Source of the DNA: Ferruginibacter sp.
Lineage (GTDB): Bacteria > Bacteroidota > Bacteroidia > Chitinophagales > Chitinophagaceae
Direction: 5' to 3'
Assembly: GCA_018057635.1 (NCBI GenBank)
Contig: JAGPDJ010000163.1
Coordinates: 1 to 6,192 of the forward strand
Length of the DNA: 6,192 nt
Shown here: piece after piece, positions 1-6,192 of the stretch
Layout of the letters: each line of letters starts with the position of its first letter
Position numbering within the stretch: the first letter of the stretch is position 1
Translations under genes and position numbers: made by a program
The notes under the pieces: generated by a model
What the model saw: only the letters and a program-made list of their open reading frames with translations
The model's database searches: none
What the model was told of the DNA's origin: nothing

Positions 1-1127
1 CTGTGAAAAAAGTAACAGGTATGCCATTGGTAATTCCTACTCACCAGGGCCGTGCTGCAGAAAAGATCATCTTTACCATCCTGGGAGGTAAAGGAAAATA
101 TTTTATAAGTAATACATTATTTGATACCACCCGTGCTAACATAGAATTTTCGGGGGCAGCAGGTATCGACCTTATTTGTGAAGAAGGAAAACACCCTGCT
201 ATTTCAGCGCCTTTTAAAGGTAATATGGATATTCCTGCACTTTCAAAAACCATACAGGAAAAGGGTGCTGAGAATATACCCATGGTGATCATGACGGTGA
301 CCAATAATTCCGGAGGCGGGCAACCCGTTAGCATGAAAAATATCAGGGAAGCAAAAGAGGTTTGTGCACAATACAGTATCCCGTTTTTTATTGATGCCTG
401 CCGTTTTGCAGAAAATGCCTACTTCATTAAACTGAGGGAAGAAGGCTATACCGATAAAACAGTACCTGAAATTGCCCTTGAAATGTTTACTTACGCAGAC
501 GGTTGTACGATGAGCGCCAAGAAAGATGCATTTGCCAACATTGGTGGTTTCCTGGCCATGCGTAACCTTGAACTGGCGATCCGCTGCAGGAACCTGCTTA
601 TCATCACGGAAGGTTTTACCACTTATGGAGGGCTTGCGGGCCGCGACCTGGAAGCTATTGCCATCGGTTTACAGGAAGTAATGGACGAAAATTACCTGCA
701 ATACCGGATACGCAGCATTGAATACCTCACCAATAAACTGGCAAATGCCGGTGTGCCGGTGATGCAGCCTGCAGGGGGACATGCAGTGTATATTGATGCA
801 AAAGAATTCCTGCCTCATATTCCAGTTGATCAGTATCCCGGCCAGGCACTGGTATGTGCATTGTATGAGGAAGGCGGCGTGCGTGGAGTTGAGATCGGCT
901 CGCTGATGTTTGGAAAATATGATGAAGCCGGTAAATTGATTCCGGCACAACTGGAACTGGTTCGCCTTGCCATGCCAAGAAGGGTATATACCCAAAGCCA
1001 TATAGATTATGTTTCCGAAGTGATCATTGATGTTTTTCAAAGGCGAAAGGAAATAACCGGTTTGAAGATCACTGAAGAAACACCATTACTAAGACATTTC
1101 ACTGTTGCATTAGAGCCAGTAAGCTAA
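1..1127 (+). CDS. tnaA: Tryptophanase (tryptophan indole-lyase), N-terminus cut off by window edge
   Basis: PLP-dependent cytosolic lyase converting L-tryptophan to indole, pyruvate and ammonia. The reading frame is open from the first base, and alignment with the downstream paralog shows about 88 N-terminal residues are outside the window, so the GTG at 3 is not the start. Counting from that codon (374 residues visible): IPTHQGR at 11-17, D131 and R134 (pyridine nitrogen and phosphate contacts in the family), and SAKKD with the PLP lysine K174. Residues that separate TnaA from tyrosine phenol-lyase are of the TnaA type: Asp in FDTT (D41), V-E-I-G-S at 296-300, and His in LRHFT (H365, like His463 of the E. 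coli enzyme). The conserved MPRRVYTQSH follows at 324. The frame is intact, with no sign of decay. It is followed after 32 bp by the paralogous lyase, probably in one transcript. Family is certain; tryptophan specificity is inferred from these residues. Confidence 0.9.
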   Translation, partial: VKKVTGMPLVIPTHQGRAAEKIIFTILGGKGKYFISNTLFDTTRANIEFSGAAGIDLICEEGKHPAISAPFKGNMDIPALSKTIQEKGAENIPMVIMTVTNNSGGGQPVSMKNIREAKEVCAQYSIPFFIDACRFAENAYFIKLREEGYTDKTVPEIALEMFTYADGCTMSAKKDAFANIGGFLAMRNLELAIRCRNLLIITEGFTTYGGLAGRDLEAIAIGLQEVMDENYLQYRIRSIEYLTNKLANAGVPVMQPAGGHAVYIDAKEFLPHIPVDQYPGQALVCALYEEGGVRGVEIGSLMFGKYDEAGKLIPAQLELVRLAMPRRVYTQSHIDYVSEVIIDVFQRRKEITGLKITEETPLLRHFTVALEPVS

Positions 1128-1138
1128 TATACCAGTAA

Positions 1139-2542
<1,404 letters not shown>

Positions 2543-2550
2543 ACGGGTTG

Positions 2551-2583
2551 AATGGATTAACCTATTAAATAGGCAAATCCATT
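2551..2583. terminator. Candidate bidirectional terminator at the convergent gene ends
   Basis: An interrupted palindrome lies where the tpl and Rrf2 genes converge. The outer arms AATGGATT (2551-2558) and AATCCATT (2576-2583) pair over 8 bp. A 2x2 mismatch (AA against CA) follows, then CCTAT (2561-2565) pairs with ATAGG (2569-2573) around a TAA loop. Farther out, TGTAAA (2538-2543) and TTTACA (2585-2590) can also pair across an uneven bulge. The palindrome contains the Rrf2 stop codon and starts 9 bp after the tpl stop. No strong T-tract follows on either strand and the stem is AT-rich, so termination is inferred from position and symmetry only. Confidence 0.4.
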
Positions 2584-2988
2584 ATTTACAGGTTCGCACA
2601 GATCAGCAATTTTTTTACTCTTGAATAATCTTTCCATCAGGTCCCTGCCTTCTTTATAATCATTATGAATTGGGCAGGGATGTGTTGATGAACATTTACT
2701 AAGCCCCAGGCCACATTCTTTGAATATTTCTTTTCCGTCAATTGCTTCTATGATAACGATGATGGGTAACTTTATTTGTTCTTTTGAAATGTAAAATCCA
2801 CCGGTTGGCCCCTTGCTGCTGTTGATGATATTTTCTTTAACCAGCGTTTGCAACAGTTTACCAACACTGTGTTCACTGGCATCAATGTATGTTGCTATTT
2901 CTATTATCCCGGCTTTTTCAGCCGATTTATATTTTGAAGCCAGGTATATAACCGCTTTGATGGCAGTTTTGCAGGTAACACTCAACAT
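2557..2988 (-). CDS. Rrf2-family transcriptional regulator with predicted Fe-S cluster
   Basis: A 143-residue DNA-binding protein of the NsrR/IscR/RsrR class. Residues 1-70 form the winged helix-turn-helix: MLSVTCKTAIKAVIYLA, the recognition region IATYIDASEHSVGKLLQTLV at 31-50, and the wing GPTGGFYIS at 60-68. A linker with IIVIIEAIDG follows, then the cluster loop ECGLGLSKCSSTHPCPIH with C92, C99, C105 and H108. The Cys-x6-Cys-x5-Cys-x2-His arrangement resembles IscR (C-x5-C-x5-C-x2-H) and NsrR (C-x4-C-x5-C), but the first gap is longer. C6 and C131 lie outside this motif. The gene is the last of the - strand operon, 2 bp after the DUF59 stop, so the regulator is probably made together with its target genes and may control them. 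Whether it senses NO, cluster supply or redox state cannot be told from sequence; nsrR-like is a fair guess given the RIC and NnrS-like partners. Confidence 0.9.
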   Translation of the reverse strand: MLSVTCKTAIKAVIYLASKYKSAEKAGIIEIATYIDASEHSVGKLLQTLVKENIINSSKGPTGGFYISKEQIKLPIIVIIEAIDGKEIFKECGLGLSKCSSTHPCPIHNDYKEGRDLMERLFKSKKIADLCEPVNNGFAYLIG

Positions 2989-2990
2989 AC

Positions 2991-3314
2991 TTATTTATTT
3001 AAAAAAATTTTACCCTTTTCAGATATTTGTTCATAATTCCAGGGAGGTTGAAAAGTAAGTGATAAAGATACTTTACAATCCTTAAATGTGGTTTCCAGGA
3101 TATTCCTGGCAGATTCAACAATCGATTCTCCCATAGGGCAAAACCGGGTAGTTAATGTCATAGAAACATATAATGTTGAAAGGGCTTCATCAAAATCAAC
3201 CTGGTAGATTAATCCAAGATCAATGATATTCAATCCGATCTCAGGGTCAATTACCTGTTCCAAAGCAGACAATACTCTTTCACACTTATCCGGGTTATTT
3301 GTGATCATATTCAT
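2991..3314 (-). CDS. MIP18/DUF59-family metal-sulfur cluster assembly factor (SufT/PaaD-like)
   Basis: A small 107-residue cytosolic protein consisting of one MIP18 (DUF59) domain. The family includes SufT, PaaD and the eukaryotic Cia2, which help mature or deliver Fe-S clusters. The family signatures are all present: ALEQVIDPEIGLNIIDLGLIYQV at 17-39 with the acidic DPE, MTLTTRFCPMGESI at 52-65 with the conserved Cys59, and the C-terminal LTFQPPWNYEQISEKGKIFL at 86-105. The start ATG overlaps the TGA of the upstream membrane-protein gene as ATGA (3311-3314), which points to translational coupling and favours this start over the second Met (codon 3). The Rrf2 gene begins 2 bp after its stop. 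No other suf or isc genes are in the window, so this is likely a dedicated factor for the NO-damage or repair operon rather than the main housekeeping system. The family call is firm; the client protein is unknown. Confidence 0.92.
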   Translation of the reverse strand: MNMITNNPDKCERVLSALEQVIDPEIGLNIIDLGLIYQVDFDEALSTLYVSMTLTTRFCPMGESIVESARNILETTFKDCKVSLSLTFQPPWNYEQISEKGKIFLNK

Positions 3315-4600
3315 ACTCCATTTTTTTTATGGGTCAAAACAGCAATCACGTTCCAGTTATATAATATGGCTGCTAATAGCAAACAGGTTGCTCCTGATCT
3401 GAGTATAATTGTATTTGCAGAGAGCACTCCTGCAATAAATATCAATATACCTGCCAGGTAAGCAGCACTCATTGCCACAAATATTTTATTGTTGAACAGG
3501 TCTTTTGGATTAGGAGTTTTGGAATTGGCCGACTGCAGGTGATATACCTTGTTCCATACAATAAACGGTAATGTTTTAAAGGTCATTGCAAAAATGATGC
3601 TGCTTATCCACCCAAAGAAAATAATGAAACCATAGATCAATATCAGTTTTGTATCAGCCAAATCGTTACATAGTAAACCAATCACTGGTATTAATATGAT
3701 CATTGGTAACAACATGGTTATTACCGATAATAAGGTCATTTTCATTTGTTCGTCAAGCTTCCTGCGGATCCGTTGTAAGTAACACTGGTAACAATAATAT
3801 CCAAAAACACTTAATGCAGCAATAAACATAGTAAGTGGAAAAAAGTAAAATGATTTTATAACTTCATATTGGAACAGAAATATAAAGAAAAGTAATGCAG
3901 TATTGATCAATGCATAAATCATCCATAATAGTTTTGGATTGCTATATTTTGAGATTAAAAACATAGGTATTAATCTTGATCCTACTCCTATAACAACTAA
4001 AAGGAACCATCCTGCAATTCCCATATGCGCATGCAGCGGAAGATAAGCCAGCGAACCCTTTGAAAATATATTGAATGAAAAATTGTAGATCAAAGCCAGC
4101 CCAAGGAATATTGTTATTAATAACCACAATGCTCCAGTAAAAACAAATACAGCATGTACATTGGTTGTTTTGCTTTTTGTAATCGTACCTGCAAGGTTTA
4201 CCAGATAGCAAATGACAGCAGTTGCAATCAGCCATCCACCTGCTTTTGCATGCCATGCCATCGTAAAATTATAAAATGCAAATACCAGTAATAGTATGCC
4301 TGTAGCTGCCAGAACAAATGACAAGTATCCTAAAAAATTACTGTATAAACTGCTTTCAGTTAAAACCGGAACCAATTGATGACTGGCACCCAGGATCATC
4401 ATAGTACCCCAACCCAATGCCATAATATGAGTGATAGCCAGTATTTGGGGATTAAAATAATGCCCGGTAAATGCATTGGCAGAAAATAACAGTAGCAGGG
4501 AAGCTGATAAGAAAGACAGGGCTGCATAAAGATAAAAAGGTAAAACAATTTTATGAGTAGTATTTTTTACAGATGTAATATGGCCATTTGTAAAAAACAT
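3311..4600 (-). CDS. 12-TM NnrS-like / heme-copper-oxidase-subunit-I-like membrane protein
   Basis: A 429-residue integral inner-membrane protein with about 12 hydrophobic helices: roughly 18-40, 52-80, 88-109, 120-140, 148-171, 187-215, 223-243, 250-270, 288-311, 318-342, 374-395 and 401-422. Histidines sit in or beside helices in a pattern recalling NnrS and heme-copper-oxidase subunit I: H58 and H74 in helix 2 (AITHIMALGWG and ILGASHQLVP), H149 in helix 5, and H190 and H192 in helix 6 (LPLHAHMGIAGWF). These are plausible heme or copper ligands. The protein is shorter than catalytic cbb3 CcoN or NorB, and I cannot identify a complete six-histidine oxidase set, so I do not call it an oxidase. 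NnrS proteins are heme- and copper-containing membrane proteins linked to NO stress. It starts 1 bp after the DUF2249 gene and its stop overlaps the DUF59 start. Membrane topology is sure; the exact family is less so, and similar proteins may be annotated as cytochrome c oxidase subunit I. Confidence 0.75.
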   Translation of the reverse strand: MFFTNGHITSVKNTTHKIVLPFYLYAALSFLSASLLLLFSANAFTGHYFNPQILAITHIMALGWGTMMILGASHQLVPVLTESSLYSNFLGYLSFVLAATGILLLVFAFYNFTMAWHAKAGGWLIATAVICYLVNLAGTITKSKTTNVHAVFVFTGALWLLITIFLGLALIYNFSFNIFSKGSLAYLPLHAHMGIAGWFLLVVIGVGSRLIPMFLISKYSNPKLLWMIYALINTALLFFIFLFQYEVIKSFYFFPLTMFIAALSVFGYYCYQCYLQRIRRKLDEQMKMTLLSVITMLLPMIILIPVIGLLCNDLADTKLILIYGFIIFFGWISSIIFAMTFKTLPFIVWNKVYHLQSANSKTPNPKDLFNNKIFVAMSAAYLAGILIFIAGVLSANTIILRSGATCLLLAAILYNWNVIAVLTHKKNGV

Positions 4601-4601
4601 C

Positions 4602-5411
4602 TCAGCTTTTAAATATTAAAATATGTACAGACCCATCGGTTAGTTCCTTAATCCGGTATTCAAATTTCCTTTCTGCCAATTCGGGTAACAGAAATACGGG
4701 TATGCGTTTATGGTAGACAAATATTGCATTTTCTGGCGGCAGTGAGTCCAGGGCTTCCAAAATAGTATGCATTGGTAATGGCGTTTCCAATTGCCTTACA
4801 TCCAGTATTTGCATGTTGCCGTCAAATCGCAACATTAGTTCATCCCAATCCTGTATGTCACTGATGTTTATTGAATCAACAGATTTTTGGAACTTATTGG
4901 TTTTGTAAAAATAGGTAAATACCAGGTTGGCACTTACCCTTTCTGCATAGGATAGAAACCCCTGTTTTTGTAGCAACTGCATCAATGGTGTGGGTTCAAA
5001 ACTATTAATGATCTTAAGTACTTGTCCGGTTTGTAATAATTTTATTTTTTCAAGAATGATATTCAGGGGATCTTTATCATTATCAAGAACCGGGCGTACA
5101 TCGAGTTCTGTTATTTGTGCTGGATTAATATTTTGTATAAAGTCCGGGATCTGTTTTTGATTTTCATCTTCAGCAACCGTTGAAGTATCAACATGAAAAC
5201 CCAATGGGATCAGTTTATTATAAAAATCCTGGATTGAGCAACCTGCTATTTTACTTGCCATGCGCACTGAAGCCCTTCCTGCCATTAGTTTACGTAGTAA
5301 AGGGTTGCGTAGTTTTTCAAATTTTGGAGAGATGCTTATTATAGCTTCCAGCGCACCAGGCTGCTGTTTTAGAATAGCGGAAATTTTAGTTTTTGCATTT
5401 ACTATCATCAT
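4602..5411 (-). CDS. DUF1858-DUF2249-DUF2249 protein
   Basis: A 269-residue soluble protein with three domains. Residues 4-75 are a helical DUF1858-like domain (LEAIISISPKFEKLRNPLLRKLMAG, then SVRMASKIAGCSIQDFYNKL). Residues 102-169 are a first DUF2249 domain (ELDVRPVLDNDKDPLNIILEKI, then NSFEPTPLMQLLQKQGF). Residues 202-268 are a second one (ILDVRQLETPLPMHTILEALDSL, then YHKRIPVFLLPELAERKFEYRI). DUF2249 has the small alpha/beta fold related to TusA/SirA-type proteins, and its biochemical role is not established. DUF1858 is often described as a redox-disulfide domain near hybrid-cluster proteins, but the only cysteine in the entire protein is C58, so a disulfide within the chain is impossible. 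Two ATG codons stand in tandem at the start and either could be used. The gene lies 73 bp after ric and 1 bp before the membrane protein. Domain calls are confident; the link to NO metabolism comes only from the neighbours. Confidence 0.85.
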   Translation of the reverse strand: MMIVNAKTKISAILKQQPGALEAIISISPKFEKLRNPLLRKLMAGRASVRMASKIAGCSIQDFYNKLIPLGFHVDTSTVAEDENQKQIPDFIQNINPAQITELDVRPVLDNDKDPLNIILEKIKLLQTGQVLKIINSFEPTPLMQLLQKQGFLSYAERVSANLVFTYFYKTNKFQKSVDSINISDIQDWDELMLRFDGNMQILDVRQLETPLPMHTILEALDSLPPENAIFVYHKRIPVFLLPELAERKFEYRIKELTDGSVHILIFKS

Positions 5412-5465
5412 TGTTAAAAAGTAAGGTTAAAAGGTTTTTCAATGGATATATAATTTTGCTTTTTA

Positions 5466-5484
5466 AAACAGCATGGTTCTGTTT
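5466..5484. repeat. Short inverted repeat in the ric-DUF2249 gap; possible operator or weak hairpin
   Basis: AAACAG at 5466-5471 and CTGTTT at 5479-5484 are perfect 6-bp arms around a 7-bp spacer. The site lies right after the ric stop codon and about 55 bp before the DUF2249 start, in the only sizeable gap of the - strand operon. It could be a regulator-binding dyad for a secondary promoter, or a small hairpin that trims or stabilises the transcript. No Bacteroidota promoter motif (TAnnTTTG) was found on the - strand in this gap. A 6-bp dyad of this kind can occur by chance. Confidence 0.25.
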
Positions 5485-5485
5485 A

Positions 5486-6192
5486 TTAATTCAGGAGTTT
5501 TTCAAGGTCAAGTGCTTTAGGAAAAAGTATGTTGTTCTCCAGGTGTATGTGAATGTGCAGGTCATCTTCAAATTCATCCAAAAGTCTGTATAATAAACTG
5601 TAACTGGCACACGCGTCTTCCGGTAATGTATAATTATTTGTTATAGTCCTTATTTCTTCCAGGTTCTTACCAACAAGTTCATGTTCCATTTCCATCATGT
5701 TGATGGGGTTTTGAATAGTGCCAAAGTGTGCTGCATGTAAAACCTGTGCATTTGATTTTGCCGCAACCAGTTCCTTGATGTAAGGGAATAATACCCTTTC
5801 TTCTTTTACCATGTGCGTGGTGAGTTCATCATTTATTTCTTTCACCAGTTGATGAACCCTTACTAATTCAGGGTGTTGCTTGCCATGCACTTTCATTACT
5901 TTATCTGCATAGGTCATGATATCCGGTAAGTGCTTTGCTACATAACTGTGATGCGTGTTTATAATGTAATCTGACAGGAAAGCTATATCCCATTCGTTGT
6001 ATGGCAGTGGGCGGGAAGCTGGTATATTATCTGCCTGTTGAAGTTCCTGTTCAACCTTTGTAACATCAAGTCCTTTTTCGGCGCATGCCTGTTTCACGGT
6101 TTTTTTTCCGCCACAACAAAAGTCGAGACCAAATTTTTTAAAAATATGTGCTTTACGCAGATCCCTGGATGCAATTTCACCGAGTGTTTCAT
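5486..6192 (-). CDS. ric: Iron-sulfur cluster repair di-iron protein RIC (YtfE/ScdA), start beyond window edge
   Basis: RIC proteins are cytosolic di-iron proteins that restore Fe-S clusters damaged by NO or oxidants. The frame stays open to the right edge (first full codon at 6190), with 234 residues visible and likely only a handful missing. Residues 1-55 are the ScdA_N domain with D-F-C-C-G-G (C25, C26). Because this hallmark lies upstream of the GTG at 6097, that GTG cannot be the start. From about residue 70 comes the hemerythrin-like four-helix domain with a full set of likely iron ligands: H80/H81 (THHSYV), H102 or H106 (HGKQH), H126 and E130 (HMVKEE), H170 (EMEHELVG), and H214 and E218 (HIHLENNILFP). 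Total length fits the usual 220-245 residues. It is the first gene of the operon seen here; its promoter lies outside the window. The DUF2249 gene follows after 73 bp. An overlapping ATG at 6192 is in another frame and soon stops. Confidence 0.95.
   Translation of the reverse strand, partial: ETLGEIASRDLRKAHIFKKFGLDFCCGGKKTVKQACAEKGLDVTKVEQELQQADNIPASRPLPYNEWDIAFLSDYIINTHHSYVAKHLPDIMTYADKVMKVHGKQHPELVRVHQLVKEINDELTTHMVKEERVLFPYIKELVAAKSNAQVLHAAHFGTIQNPINMMEMEHELVGKNLEEIRTITNNYTLPEDACASYSLLYRLLDEFEDDLHIHIHLENNILFPKALDLEKLLN

Noticed and set aside
3..22. GTG at 3 or ATG at 21 as true starts of the first lyase
   Set aside because: Alignment with the complete paralog shows roughly 88 conserved N-terminal residues must lie upstream, so the gene is cut by the window edge.
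3311..4600. Calling the membrane protein a cbb3 oxidase or NO reductase catalytic subunit
   Set aside because: The complete set of heme b, heme b3 and CuB/FeB ligands cannot be placed and no partner cytochrome c subunit gene is adjacent in the window.
5451..5458. TAATTTTG on the + strand, matching the Bacteroidota -7 consensus TAnnTTTG
   Set aside because: No convincing TTG element at the right distance was found, and transcription from it would run antisense into ric with no + strand gene; AT-rich DNA gives this match easily.
5393..5593. 66-codon + strand frame across the ric-DUF2249 gap
   Set aside because: It overlaps the ends of two firm - strand genes, has a low-complexity translation, and shows no supporting start signal.
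6097..6192. GTG at 6097 as start of the RIC gene, or the ATG at 6192 as start of another gene
   Set aside because: The RIC frame stays open to the edge and encodes the hallmark D-F-C-C-G-G upstream of the GTG. The ATG at 6192 is in a different frame and hits a stop after about 32 codons.

Overview
The window comes from a member of the Bacteroidota, most likely a Chitinophagaceae-like bacterium. This rests on protein character, moderate-to-low GC, A-rich leaders without Shine-Dalgarno sequences, and the pairing of a RIC protein with a DUF1858/DUF2249 protein. The lineage is inferred, not proven. The window is almost fully coding: seven genes, no intergenic gap longer than 74 bp, and no tRNA, rRNA, CRISPR, insertion sequence or phage gene seen.

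Left block, + strand (1-2542): two tandem, paralogous PLP-dependent beta-eliminating lyases 32 bp apart. The first lacks its N-terminus at the window edge and carries tryptophanase (TnaA) signature residues. The second is complete and carries tyrosine phenol-lyase (TPL) signature residues. Together they would split tryptophan to indole and tyrosine to phenol, each with pyruvate and ammonia.

Right block, - strand (6192 down to 2557): five genes read toward the left block and packed like one operon. In transcription order they are: a RIC/YtfE/ScdA di-iron iron-sulfur-cluster repair protein (its first few residues lie beyond the right edge); after a 73-bp gap, a DUF1858-DUF2249-DUF2249 protein; 1 bp further, a 12-helix NnrS-like or heme-copper-oxidase-like membrane protein; overlapping it by ATGA, a MIP18/DUF59 iron-sulfur assembly factor; and 2 bp further, an Rrf2-family regulator with a C-x6-C-x5-C-x2-H cluster-binding motif. 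The simplest reading is a nitric-oxide or nitrosative-stress and Fe-S maintenance module that carries its own Fe-S sensor. The partners fit this (RIC repairs damaged Fe-S or di-iron centres, NnrS-type proteins relieve NO stress, Rrf2 proteins such as NsrR and IscR sense NO or Fe-S status), but the function of the whole is inferred.

The two blocks converge at about 2543-2556, where an unusually long interrupted palindrome spans the stop codon of the Rrf2 gene and may act as a shared terminator.
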